From a virus, in IMG/VR virus record IMGVR_UViG_3300017783_000003, positions 1 through 64,000 of that record: a stretch of 64,000 nt of DNA; one strand, written 5' to 3'. Both the position numbers and the translations under genes were made by a program. The notes under the pieces were generated by a model. The model saw only the letters and a program-made list of their open reading frames with translations. It had not been told where the DNA came from and made no database searches. Numbering within the stretch: the stretch's first letter is position 1; every line of letters begins with the position of its first letter. Below, piece by piece: positions 1-6,396 of the stretch.

Positions 1-1
1 T

Positions 2-328
2 TCGATGGTTACTGCGAACCGTTTCTGGTCGCAGATCTTCGGGGTTGCGTTTAGCAATAAGCGTTGGTTGCACTTCTTTATGCTGTTTGTTCCTGTCATG
101 GGTCTTTGGGTCTCTTCTATTGGGATCATTGGGCTTGCTCTTAATCTTCGTGCTTATGATTTTGTGAGTCAAGAGATTAGAGCAGCAGAAGATCCTGAGT
201 TCGAGACGTTCTACACAAAGAACATCCTTCTCAATGAAGGACTACGTGCTTGGTTGGCACCTGCCGATCAACCACATGAAAACTTCATCTTCCCTGAAGA
301 AGTTCTACCAAGAGGTAACGCACTGTGA
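2..328 (+). CDS. psbD: Photosystem II D2 protein, C-terminal part (5' end outside window)
   Basis: The last 108 codons of D2, the photosystem II reaction-centre subunit of the thylakoid membrane. The segment matches the conserved D2 C-terminus: [14 protein letters not shown] contains the histidine corresponding to D2 His268 (non-haem iron ligand), followed by [14 protein letters not shown] and the terminal LPRGNAL. Host-type D2 is about 352 residues, so roughly 245 residues lie upstream. Cyanophages are known to carry psbA/psbD to sustain photosynthesis during infection. No frameshift is seen in this part, so the gene looks functional. It overlaps the next gene by 4 bases (GTGA). Confidence 0.97.
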   Translation, partial: SMVTANRFWSQIFGVAFSNKRWLHFFMLFVPVMGLWVSSIGIIGLALNLRAYDFVSQEIRAAEDPEFETFYTKNILLNEGLRAWLAPADQPHENFIFPEEVLPRGNAL

Positions 329-570
329 TCAAAGCATTCTTCACTTTTATATTTGCTGCAGTGATGTGGGTTCAAGTCCCACAGTGGCAGGATGATTGGT
401 CTAAGTGTGCGGTTGATGTACCAGACACAGCATGTCATTGGTACATCACAGCACCCGATAGCACCATGGGTGAAGGATTCAGTTGGGCAAATGCCCCTTG
501 GTTCAGTGCTGAAGGTCTCCTAGACATTGGAGAACTTCACAACACAGTTCAGTCCCTTCAAGAGGCATGA
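325..570 (+). CDS. Small secreted/membrane protein following psbD
   Basis: 81 residues starting at a GTG that overlaps the psbD stop (GTGATC). An N-terminal hydrophobic stretch (about residues 4-17) looks like a signal or anchor segment. The rest is acidic and rich in Trp, with two Cys (about residues 28 and 37). Resembles small proteins that I recall next to psbD in other cyanophages, but no function is known. Translational coupling to psbD suggests expression with the photosynthesis gene. A tRNA T-arm-like sequence lies inside the gene at 366-382. Confidence 0.7.
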   Translation: MIKAFFTFIFAAVMWVQVPQWQDDWSKCAVDVPDTACHWYITAPDSTMGEGFSWANAPWFSAEGLLDIGELHNTVQSLQEA

Positions 571-689
571 TGATGATGCAATTTCAGTACCTTCTATGGG
601 TAGGACTCGTTATCCTATTCGTTATCTCTCAGGAAACTGACGATGATGATGATCAAGATGGTGGTATGATGGTGCCGTCGTATGAATAG
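567..689 (+). CDS. 40-residue single-helix membrane micro-protein
   Basis: ORF beginning with four consecutive ATG codons that overlap the upstream stop codon (ATGA). It has a hydrophobic helix (QYLLWVGLVILFVIS) followed by an acidic D-run and a MMVPSYE tail. It overlaps the next gene by 8 bases. The continuous stop-start coupling and the TM design argue that it is a real gene. Function unknown; a role at the thylakoid or cell membrane is only inference from its place after psbD. Confidence 0.6.
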   Translation: MMMMQFQYLLWVGLVILFVISQETDDDDDQDGGMMVPSYE

Positions 690-888
690 TTTTGAAGTCA
701 CACTATACTTCATATGTTTTGCTCTCATTGCTGGTGGTGCCTTCGCTATGATGTGGGCTAACATTCAATCTATTAACATAGAGATGAATACACCCAAACC
801 AAAGCATCCTGAAGCACCACAAGCAGGTGAAGAATTGATGTATGTAGATCTGTCCAGAGAAAAACTTGAAGATCTCTATAATAAATGA
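682..888 (+). CDS. Small membrane protein, 68 aa
   Basis: N-terminal transmembrane helix (about residues 6-25) then a hydrophilic, proline-rich tail with EELMYVDLSREKLEDLYN. Its layout (TM helix, short linker, acidic EEL-Y-V motif) is like the 75-aa gene at 2664-2891, so the two may be distant relatives. Coupled to both neighbours by overlapping start/stop codons. No known function. Confidence 0.65.
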   Translation: MNSFEVTLYFICFALIAGGAFAMMWANIQSINIEMNTPKPKHPEAPQAGEELMYVDLSREKLEDLYNK

Positions 889-1019
889 AGCGATTAGATG
901 ACCATAAAGGCTTCATTATGGGTGAAGATACTATTCCTCCATGGCTTTGGATGACTAGTATAGGTCTGGCGCTCTTCACTATCCTATGTTTTTTGATCAT
1001 GCTTGCAGGAATGCTCTAA
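885..1019 (+). CDS. 44-residue membrane micro-protein
   Basis: ATG overlaps the stop of the preceding gene (ATGA). The short N-terminus MKRLDDHKGFIMGEDTIPPW is followed by one strongly hydrophobic helix running to the C-terminus. It lacks the conserved ExxNGR motif of high-light-inducible proteins, so it is not called hli. Last gene of the psbD cluster; a terminator follows 12 bases later. Confidence 0.6.
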   Translation: MKRLDDHKGFIMGEDTIPPWLWMTSIGLALFTILCFLIMLAGML

Positions 1020-1031
1020 ACGTGTTATAAT

Positions 1032-1056
1032 GGGGGGGTTCACACCCCCCTTTTTT
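1032..1056 (+). terminator. Rho-independent terminator after the psbD cluster
   Basis: Seven G (1032-1038), loop TTCACA, six C (1045-1050) and six T. A textbook intrinsic terminator between the membrane micro-genes and the oxygenase pair. It ends two bases before the next start codon, so that mRNA would have to begin within or just after the hairpin, or come from read-through. Confidence 0.9.
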
Positions 1057-1057
1057 A

Positions 1058-1642
1058 ATGTCGATCATTTGGAAGTCTAAAAAAAAGATGGACTCGTCTC
1101 TTATTGAATCTTGTCAAGATGAATTGGGTAAGATTCCTACTAAAGAAGGAGATTACAGCACGTCATACTTCACTACAAATGGTTTGAGTGGAACTGAAAT
1201 GGAGGAACCTGTCATTAAATTCTATGATGATTTAGTTAATGATTGTACGAAAAGTCTTGGGTTGTATCACGTCAGTAAATATGGTGTGGTATTTTGGATG
1301 CAAATGTATGACCACACTACTAAAGGACATACAATTCACTCCCACTTTGCTGGAAGTGAATGTATATCATGGGTACATTTCCTACAAGTTCCCGATCAAA
1401 AGTGTTTCTTTTTTATGGATTCATATGGTAATAAACATTATCCTGACCATCAAAAAGAATTTGATTTTATTGCGTTCCCTTCCTGGGCACTGCATGGTGT
1501 TGACAAAGTAGAAGATCCTGGGATCAAACGAACTGTTACTGCTGGAAATATTTACTTGTCTGAATATGGATTTGATGGTTTTGAGATAGTGTCAAGTGCA
1601 TTTGAAAACACTGTATTATGGGTAAAGAAAAGTGGCATGTAA
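1058..1642 (+). CDS. 2OG-Fe(II) oxygenase-like protein (paralog 1)
   Basis: 194 residues, predicted double-stranded beta-helix oxygenase. The facial-triad region reads HTIHSHFAGSECISWVHFL (about residues 90-108), and the distal His and Arg are in FPSWALHGV...KRTVTAGN (about residues 145-167), the pattern of the PF13759-type 2OG-Fe(II) oxygenases common in cyanophages. The substrate is unknown. The next gene is a clear paralog with the same motifs in the same order. No Shine-Dalgarno sequence is visible because the start sits directly behind the terminator T-run. Confidence 0.75.
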   Translation: MSIIWKSKKKMDSSLIESCQDELGKIPTKEGDYSTSYFTTNGLSGTEMEEPVIKFYDDLVNDCTKSLGLYHVSKYGVVFWMQMYDHTTKGHTIHSHFAGSECISWVHFLQVPDQKCFFFMDSYGNKHYPDHQKEFDFIAFPSWALHGVDKVEDPGIKRTVTAGNIYLSEYGFDGFEIVSSAFENTVLWVKKSGM

Positions 1643-2213
1643 CTTTATTATCTGGGATTCTAAAATAGAAATTCCACAAGAACAGGTAGATCTTCTTATT
1701 AAAGAATGTAAGGAGAACCAAACCAATCCAGAAAAGTTTTATAGTACATACTTAGATGGTAAAGCCGACATCACATTTAAAAAGGAGAGTCGAAAATTAT
1801 ACAAGACAACTATCGATGATATCTTGCAAGACTTTGGTATCTGGGATAGTTGTATGTTCTATGTAGATTATTGGGTGCAAATGTATAGTGATACTAATGA
1901 AAATTTTCATGATGTTCATGTTCACTATGCTGGTGCTGAATTTATATCTTGGGTACACTTTATACATACTCCAGAGCAAAATTGCTTTTACTTTTTTGAT
2001 GGGCATGGTAAAAAACATTATCCTGAGAAGCAACGGTCTGGAGACTTTATTGTATTCCCGTCGTGGATGCCTCATGGTATTGAACCAGTCATAGAAGAAG
2101 GATTTGATAGAGTTGTAGTTGCAGGAAATGTATCCATGTCTATGCTTGAATTTGGAAACATTAAATGGAACTCCAATAGTTGGAACAAAAGCACCTTATT
2201 CATCCGCAAATAA
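1632..2213 (+). CDS. 2OG-Fe(II) oxygenase-like protein (paralog 2)
   Basis: 193 residues starting at GTG, overlapping the end of paralog 1 by 11 bases. It shares with paralog 1 the blocks HVHYAGAEFISWVHF, CFYFFDGHGKKHYPE, DFIVFPSWMPHG and a late Arg before AGN. Both putative metal-ligand histidines are kept, so it is not an obviously dead copy. A tandem duplication followed by divergence is the simplest explanation. Substrate unknown. Confidence 0.75.
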   Translation: MACNFIIWDSKIEIPQEQVDLLIKECKENQTNPEKFYSTYLDGKADITFKKESRKLYKTTIDDILQDFGIWDSCMFYVDYWVQMYSDTNENFHDVHVHYAGAEFISWVHFIHTPEQNCFYFFDGHGKKHYPEKQRSGDFIVFPSWMPHGIEPVIEEGFDRVVVAGNVSMSMLEFGNIKWNSNSWNKSTLFIRK

Positions 2214-2216
2214 CAC

Positions 2217-2474
2217 ATGTATAAAATAGAAATTTACAAGACCCCTGGTTGTGGGTATTGTGTCAAGATAGACGAGTTAATGTATCGTGCTCATCTTACA
2301 GAGAGTGTCACTGCCTATATGGTTGGTAAAGATCTAACCATCGAGGAATTTAAGGAAAGGTTTCCTGAGTCGAGAGGATTTCCTCATGTAGTTGTTGATG
2401 GTAAACCTATTGGAGGACTAATTGAGACTGTTAAATGGTGTGTTGAAAAAAGGTTAGTGACATCTAAAAAATGA
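2217..2474 (+). CDS. Glutaredoxin
   Basis: 85-residue thioredoxin-fold protein with the dithiol active site CGYC at residues 12-15, a cis-Pro segment GFPHVVVDG (about 57-65) and the glutathione-binding GG at about 69-70. Glutaredoxins use glutathione to reduce disulfides and can supply electrons to ribonucleotide reductase, fitting phage nucleotide metabolism. T4 has the analogous NrdC. It overlaps the following gene by ATGA. Confidence 0.9.
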   Translation: MYKIEIYKTPGCGYCVKIDELMYRAHLTESVTAYMVGKDLTIEEFKERFPESRGFPHVVVDGKPIGGLIETVKWCVEKRLVTSKK

Positions 2475-2659
2475 GTAAAGAAAGTTCGGAACTTCCCATA
2501 AATAAAGGAGTAGAGCTCATGCTCAGGAGGGTTGATAAAGAAGTTGAAGAACCTAAAAAAGGTTTCTTGTTCAATCGATTCTTCACTCTCCGCAAAAAAC
2601 AATTCCGTATAAACATTGAGTTTTCGTGGAGGGACTTAAATAAACGTCGCTCGGAGTAG
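2471..2659 (+). CDS. Conserved cyanophage-type small basic protein, 62 aa
   Basis: Starts at ATGA overlapping the glutaredoxin stop. Highly charged, with MSKESSELPINKGVELMLRR at the N-terminus and FSWRDLNKRR at the C-terminus. No transmembrane segment or known domain is visible. Accepted as real because of its exact coupling and its place in a gap-free operon. Confidence 0.55.
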   Translation: MSKESSELPINKGVELMLRRVDKEVEEPKKGFLFNRFFTLRKKQFRINIEFSWRDLNKRRSE

Positions 2660-2663
2660 GTAA

Positions 2664-2891
2664 ATGGAATCATCCACACTATTTTTCTCAGGATGTCTAA
2701 TGGTTATGTTCTTAGTTGTTGGAATCATTGCTGGATGGCATATCAACGATGTTGTTTACAATCTGACGCAAAAAAACAACGGACCAACCATGCATCCAGA
2801 AATGTATGATGATAATGGAATTGTTATTAATGAAGAGTTATACTCTGTAAGATTTGTCCAAGAGGAGAATGAGGAGGATGATTATTATTGA
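2664..2891 (+). CDS. Small membrane protein, 75 aa
   Basis: One N-terminal transmembrane helix (about residues 6-25, FFSGCLMVMFLVVGIIAGW) followed by an acidic tail containing MHPEMYDDNG and a terminal EENEEDDYY. Overlaps the RNase H start by 14 bases. The TM-plus-acidic-tail layout resembles the gene at 682-888. No function known. Confidence 0.6.
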   Translation: MESSTLFFSGCLMVMFLVVGIIAGWHINDVVYNLTQKNNGPTMHPEMYDDNGIVINEELYSVRFVQEENEEDDYY

Positions 2892-3741
2892 CATGAATCA
2901 GATTATGATTAGCAATCTGATGACTCAACTGAAACATGATTTTCTGAATGAAAAACTGGTAAGACACATGGTTCTTAGTAGTTTAAAAAAATATGAAAGA
3001 GAATATTCAGGTGAGTATGGTGAAATGATCTTAGCGTATGATTCTAAACATTATTGGCGTAAAGATTATTTCCCATTCTATAAACAAAATAGAAAAAAAG
3101 ATAGAGAGAAATCAAAACATAACTGGAGTCAAATCTTTGATGTTTTAAATCTCATTCGTGATGAAATTCGTGAATACTTTCCGTGGAAAGTATTGGAAGT
3201 GCATGGCGCAGAAGCAGACGATGTTATCTCAACTCTATGTAAGAACAAAGACAACGGTAAAGTCTTAATCTTATCTGGAGACAAAGACTTTATCCAACTC
3301 CAAAAATATCCTGGAGTTCAGCAGTTCAATCCAACAACAAAACAATATATCTATACTGACAATCCCTATCAGTATATCAAAGAACATATTATAAAGGGAG
3401 ATAAGTCTGATGGTATTCCCAACTTCTTATCTGATGATGATAGTTTTGTCACCAGAGTAAGACAAAAACCTATCAGTCAAAAGAAACTAAACATATGGGT
3501 TGATCAAGACCCAGAAAAGTTTTGTCAAAATCAAGAGCAGTTTAATAACTACTGCCGTAACCGTACTCTTATTGACTTTGATTACATCCCTGATGAGATC
3601 GAAAATAAAATCATGATTGAGTATAGTTCACTAAATAATAGTGGGAAACAAGTTCCGCTTGAATACTTCCAAAAGCATCAACTTAATGACTTGATGGAAG
3701 ATTATTTCTTTCGTAGTACATCATCACCTTTCGCAAAATGA
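2878..3741 (+). CDS. rnh: RNase H / 5'-3' exonuclease (T4 Rnh, FEN family)
   Basis: 287 residues. Start placed at ATG 2878, behind a GAGGAGG-like ribosome site, giving MIIIDMNQ with the first catalytic Asp. Other FEN motifs: AYDSKHYWRKDYFPFYKQNRKK (arch/basic region, split around residues 56-78), HGAEADD, SGDKDFIQL, and GDKSDGIPN of the helix-hairpin-helix region. In T4 this enzyme removes RNA primers from lagging-strand fragments. T4 RNase H is 305 aa, so the length is near normal. Overlaps both neighbours. Confidence 0.9.
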   Translation: MIIIDMNQIMISNLMTQLKHDFLNEKLVRHMVLSSLKKYEREYSGEYGEMILAYDSKHYWRKDYFPFYKQNRKKDREKSKHNWSQIFDVLNLIRDEIREYFPWKVLEVHGAEADDVISTLCKNKDNGKVLILSGDKDFIQLQKYPGVQQFNPTTKQYIYTDNPYQYIKEHIIKGDKSDGIPNFLSDDDSFVTRVRQKPISQKKLNIWVDQDPEKFCQNQEQFNNYCRNRTLIDFDYIPDEIENKIMIEYSSLNNSGKQVPLEYFQKHQLNDLMEDYFFRSTSSPFAK

Positions 3742-4172
3742 AATTACTTATCTCGGAAGTGCTCCAAAAAGTGAGCAACGCCAAAACAAAAGCAGAAAAG
3801 ATTAGATTATTGCAGGAGTATGAAACTCCTGCTCTTCGCTCGATCTTGATTGCAAACTTTGATGAGAGTATCATCTCTCTTCTACCTGAGGGTGACGTTC
3901 CTTATGAAAAGAACGATGCACCTAAGGGCACTGAACACACCGTACTTGAGAAAGAGTACCGTAAACTATACCTCTTTTTCAAAGGGGGAACCACATCGCT
4001 CAAGCAATCCCAGCGTGAAAACCTCTTCATTCAGATGCTAGAGGGTCTACATGAAGAGGAAGCGGCACTTTTGATCCTAGTTAAGGACAAGGGACTGAGC
4101 AAGCGTTACAAGGTCACCAGACCCTGTGTTGAGAATGCATTCCCCCAAATTAAATGGGGAGGTCGTTCCTAA
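3738..4172 (+). CDS. Conserved T4-like hypothetical protein downstream of rnh
   Basis: 144 residues, ATGA-coupled to rnh. Predicted mostly helical and charged: an N-terminal KTKAEKIRLLQEYETPALR segment, LEKEYRKLYLFFKGG in the middle and a C-terminal EAALLILVKDKGLSKRYKVT. This order resembles proteins assigned to DUF6433 in T4-like phages (family name from memory). Function unknown; a nucleic-acid role is only suggested by position. Confidence 0.65.
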   Translation: MKLLISEVLQKVSNAKTKAEKIRLLQEYETPALRSILIANFDESIISLLPEGDVPYEKNDAPKGTEHTVLEKEYRKLYLFFKGGTTSLKQSQRENLFIQMLEGLHEEEAALLILVKDKGLSKRYKVTRPCVENAFPQIKWGGRS

Positions 4173-4423
4173 TGGGCAAAGGTTGTAAAATCCTTCATCA
4201 AGATTGCGACCCAGCACTGGGTCAAGATAGATCTCTTCCATACAATAGTTTCTTGATTGAATATAATTTGGAAGGTCTTACCAAGTTTGATATTGCTTCT
4301 GGTGCTGGTCAAGTAGATATTTTTGATGACTATTGGGATAAATATCATAGTGATTTAATTAACATGACTCACACTGAAGGTAGAGTTAACCCAAAGATGT
4401 GGAATCCACCCGCAAGCAAATGA
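4172..4423 (+). CDS. Conserved cyanophage hypothetical protein, 83 aa
   Basis: Start at ATG 4172 (TAATG overlap). Reads MGKGCKILHQDCDPALGQDR...LPYNSFLIEYNLEG...FDIASGAGQVDIFDDYWDKY...GRVNPKMW. I recall proteins with this pattern in many cyanomyoviruses, without an assigned function. Two closely spaced Cys (residues 5 and 12) are the only candidate functional residues. Confidence 0.6.
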   Translation: MGKGCKILHQDCDPALGQDRSLPYNSFLIEYNLEGLTKFDIASGAGQVDIFDDYWDKYHSDLINMTHTEGRVNPKMWNPPASK

Positions 4424-4692
4424 CTTATAAAAGACCTAGTAGTACAAAAAATACTTTTTGCATTCAATATTGGAAGATGAAAGATCCAACTAAGCAAAAG
4501 GTATTACGTCGTATTAATAAAGATGGTGTTCCCATCTCAACTAAAAAGTATTCTGAAGTTTTCTTTTATGCTAGACTTGAGGATGCTATGGAAGACTGTA
4601 GATTTTTATTGGATAATGATTATGATGTTGCAGTGAAAAAATGCAACGTTAATAGTAGAGAAAAAGATACTTTCTGGTTGTCAGGAAGTTGA
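4420..4692 (+). CDS. Hypothetical protein, 90 aa
   Basis: Start chosen at ATG 4420, ATGA-coupled to the previous gene; an in-frame ATG at 4399 is possible but would increase the overlap. Basic N-terminus, then EVFFYARLEDAMEDCRFLLDNDYD, suggesting a small alpha/beta fold. No family recognised. Ends one base before speD. Confidence 0.55.
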   Translation: MTYKRPSSTKNTFCIQYWKMKDPTKQKVLRRINKDGVPISTKKYSEVFFYARLEDAMEDCRFLLDNDYDVAVKKCNVNSREKDTFWLSGS

Positions 4693-4693
4693 A

Positions 4694-5020
4694 ATGGGTC
4701 ACCATTATTTGTTGAATCTTTATATGTGCTCGTCGTCTAACTTGGATGACGAGTTTTTTCTTCGTAACTTACTTGAGACATCTGCTATTGCATGTGGAGC
4801 AAATGTATTAGAAACTGTTTCATATAAATTTGATCCACATGGAGTTACTGTTATTTGTTTATTATCTGAGAGTCATATATCTATACACACTTGGCCTGAG
4901 AAAGGTGAGGCTGCAGTGGATGTATTTACATGTGGTGAATCGGAACCAGAAATAGCATGTGGTATAATAGTGGAAGCACTGAAAGCACAGAAGCATAAGA
5001 TGGATTACATTAAACGATAG
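4694..5020 (+). CDS. speD: S-adenosylmethionine decarboxylase proenzyme
   Basis: 108-residue bacterial class 1B AdoMetDC, which makes decarboxylated AdoMet for spermidine synthesis. The self-cleavage site and active site are in LLSESHISIHTWPE: cleavage at Glu59-Ser60 makes the pyruvoyl group from Ser60. His65 and the Cys of VFTCG (Cys80) complete the catalytic set. All key residues are present and the length is typical. speD is a recurrent cyanophage auxiliary gene. It is the last gene before the promoter/riboswitch region. Confidence 0.95.
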   Translation: MGHHYLLNLYMCSSSNLDDEFFLRNLLETSAIACGANVLETVSYKFDPHGVTVICLLSESHISIHTWPEKGEAAVDVFTCGESEPEIACGIIVEALKAQKHKMDYIKR

Positions 5021-5039
5021 TGGTATTGACTATTACCGT

Positions 5040-5068
5040 TTGACAAACCTAAATAGTTATGCTATAAT
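5040..5068 (+). promoter_or_regulatory. Strong sigma70-type early promoter before the glutamine riboswitch
   Basis: Perfect -35 TTGACA (5040-5045), 17-bp spacer and perfect -10 TATAAT (5063-5068). Predicted start near 5075, which is the first base of the riboswitch aptamer, so the transcript should begin with the RNA structure. Confidence 0.9.
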
Positions 5069-5074
5069 ATAGCA

Positions 5075-5126
5075 ACGTTCATCCCACTCTAGGGTGGGAC
5101 GCAAGTAAGACTCGGAACGGAGCGTT
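5075..5126 (+). promoter_or_regulatory. Glutamine riboswitch (Downstream-peptide / glnA RNA family)
   Basis: The order CGTTCATCC, hairpin TCCCAC/GTGGGA (5082-5087 with 5094-5099), GGGACGCAAGTAAG, then CGGAACGGAGCG matches the consensus of the glnA and Downstream-peptide RNA motifs. These are established glutamine-binding aptamers of marine cyanobacteria and their phages. It lies between a perfect promoter and a short ORF, the classic Downstream-peptide arrangement. The first 11 bases of the aptamer core (CGTTCATCCCA, 5076-5086) are repeated at 5123-5133, where the last A is the first base of the start codon. A GGAG (5119-5122) that could act as ribosome site lies in the aptamer's 3' strand. 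Confidence 0.85.
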
Positions 5127-5132
5127 CATCCC

Positions 5133-5300
5133 ATGTTTGAGTATCTACTCTACACTACACTCTCATGTACCCAAACTTCAGCAATTATGTTGAAGATTGA
5201 AAGGAATGTCAATCTATCTACTGAGATCAAGATTGAGTTAGTTGAGACCCTTAAGGACTCAGCACCTGAATGTGAGTGGTACTGGGACGCACAAGTCTAA
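5133..5300 (+). CDS. Riboswitch-controlled micro-protein (downstream peptide), 55 aa
   Basis: ATG directly behind the aptamer. Product starts MFEYLLYTTLSCTQTSAIML, a hydrophobic or signal-like N-terminus, followed by an acidic amphipathic part and ends ECEWYWDAQV. This peptide type follows the Downstream-peptide RNA in other cyanophages (recalled, not searched). Control by glutamine predicts a role in nitrogen status during infection, but the protein does not resemble the cyanobacterial glutamine synthetase inhibitors IF7/IF17. Function unknown. Confidence 0.8.
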   Translation: MFEYLLYTTLSCTQTSAIMLKIERNVNLSTEIKIELVETLKDSAPECEWYWDAQV

Positions 5301-5339
5301 AGGAACGGATTAAAATCCAACTACTTTAGGAGTAAACTA

Positions 5340-5507
5340 ATGAACACACTCAACCTCATTAGAAAGCAGATTCAAAAAGCATCTGCACTACATGACGCAC
5401 AGATTACCCACACTACTTATCGTGGTGTTGAGTATAATACCCGTTGTGTGGAGAGTAAGGAGAGTCACGGTACATTCTGTTATCGTGGCAAACGTTACAC
5501 CAAATGA
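5340..5507 (+). CDS. DUF4278-like micro-protein, 55 aa
   Basis: Starts MNTLNLIRKQIQKASALHDA and ends with a YRGVEY ... GTFCYRGKRYTK pair, the two-strand YRG motif characteristic of DUF4278, a small cyanobacterial and cyanophage family. A good ribosome site (TAGGAG) precedes the ATG by about 8 bases. Same transcript as the riboswitch peptide and followed by a terminator, so it is probably also under glutamine control. Molecular function unknown. Confidence 0.8.
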   Translation: MNTLNLIRKQIQKASALHDAQITHTTYRGVEYNTRCVESKESHGTFCYRGKRYTK

Positions 5508-5514
5508 ATAGAGG

Positions 5515-5542
5515 AAAGGAGGGTTGACACCCTCCTTTTTTT
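5515..5542 (+). terminator. Terminator of the riboswitch operon; its loop is a -35 box
   Basis: Stem AAAGGAGGG / CCCTCCTTT with loop TTGACA (5524-5529) and a T-run to 5542. The loop is exactly a sigma70 -35 hexamer, used by the promoter listed next. Confidence 0.9.
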
Positions 5543-5552
5543 ATGTTAGAAT
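5524..5552 (+). promoter_or_regulatory. Promoter embedded in the terminator, driving the thyX operon
   Basis: TTGACA (5524-5529) in the terminator loop, 17-bp spacer, TAGAAT (5547-5552; 5 of 6 matches to consensus). The spacing is ideal. It would start transcripts near 5559, 15 bases before the ATG at 5574. Confidence 0.75.
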
Positions 5553-5573
5553 GTGTAAGTTATTACATACGGT

Positions 5574-5873
5574 ATGACACAGGCACCTTCATCTATCAAG
5601 CAATATATTAAGTGGTTACGCAATGCTGTAAGCAAACCTCATCTATATGATGAAGAGGAGTTTACTCGCATTAAAAGAGAACTTTACCAGGCACAAAAAG
5701 TACGTTCAACCCTTAAAAATTTAGAAAAATCACATCAAGGTTTTGGTTATGACGCAACAGTCCCAAGTCAAATTGGTATCAGTGACTCCAGAAGCGGAGA
5801 AGACGATGGGGTACGTAGCGAGAGTGAGCAACCCGAACAACCAGGACAACCCGAAGGTATCGGGTCTCCTTAA
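5574..5873 (+). CDS. Hypothetical protein with C-terminal overlap into thyX
   Basis: 99 residues. The first 60 (MTQAPSSIKQYIKWLRNAVS ... LKNLEKSHQGFGYD) look like a normal small helical protein. The remaining 40 are Ser/Glu/Pro/Gly-rich and lie entirely within thyX in another frame (125-base overlap). The second half looks like read-out of the thyX frame rather than selected sequence, so the ancestral stop was probably near 5749. First gene of the operon. Confidence 0.6.
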   Translation: MTQAPSSIKQYIKWLRNAVSKPHLYDEEEFTRIKRELYQAQKVRSTLKNLEKSHQGFGYDATVPSQIGISDSRSGEDDGVRSESEQPEQPGQPEGIGSP

Positions 5874-6396
5874 GTATTGTGTGAAGCATCAACATTGGAG
5901 TGTATTTGAACAAGCGTTTATGACGCTTGAAATAAATACAACGAGAGGTCTAGCAGCTCAGTGCTTGAGACATAGATCATTCACATTCCAAGAATTTTCA
6001 CAACGTTATGCTGACTCTTCTTTACTTGGGGGTGACATTCCTATCCCTGATCTACGTCGTCAAGACCATAAGAATAGACAGAACTCCATCGATGACATTG
6101 ATCCCTTTGTACGTCAAGAGTTCGAGATCAAAATTAAAAATCATTTTGAAGAAGGAATGAAACTCTATCAAGAAATGCTTGATAGAAATATTGCAAAGGA
6201 GTGTGCTCGTTTTGTACTCCCTTTGGCAACACCAACAAGAATTTTCATGAGCGGTTCATGTCGTTCGTGGATTCACTATATATCTTTACGTTCTGCTAAC
6301 GGAACGCAAAAGGAACACATGGATATTGCTCTTGCATGTAAAGAAATTTTCTGCGAGCAATTCCCTACAGTCGCTGAAGCAATGGAGTGGAAGTAA
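5749..6396 (+). CDS. thyX: Flavin-dependent thymidylate synthase ThyX
   Basis: 215 residues. Makes dTMP from dUMP using FAD, NADPH and methylene-tetrahydrofolate. The ThyX signature RHRSFTFQEFSQRY is complete at residues 74-87, and SGSCRSWIHYISLRS plus QKEHMDIAL fit the C-terminal FAD/dUMP region. Length is typical. Start is ATG 5749 (MTQQSQVKLV); an in-frame TTG at 5743 is ignored. It supplies thymidylate for phage DNA synthesis, as in many cyanophages. TAATG-coupled to the next gene. Confidence 0.95.
   Translation: MTQQSQVKLVSVTPEAEKTMGYVARVSNPNNQDNPKVSGLLKYCVKHQHWSVFEQAFMTLEINTTRGLAAQCLRHRSFTFQEFSQRYADSSLLGGDIPIPDLRRQDHKNRQNSIDDIDPFVRQEFEIKIKNHFEEGMKLYQEMLDRNIAKECARFVLPLATPTRIFMSGSCRSWIHYISLRSANGTQKEHMDIALACKEIFCEQFPTVAEAMEWK

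Noticed and set aside
366-382. Complete tRNA gene
   Set aside because: Only the T-arm is present; acceptor, D-arm and anticodon arm cannot be found around it.
885-1019. High-light-inducible (Hli) protein
   Set aside because: Small single-helix membrane protein near psbD, but it lacks the chlorophyll-binding ExxNGR-type motif.
1026-1031. TATAAT just before the first terminator
   Set aside because: No acceptable -35 at 16-18 bp, and transcription from it would run straight into the hairpin, so it is not listed as a promoter.
4154-4171. Upstream start for the 4172 gene
   Set aside because: An in-frame ATG at 4154 exists, but the TAATG overlap at 4172 matches the coupling style of the operon and the N-terminus MGKGCKIL fits recalled homologs.
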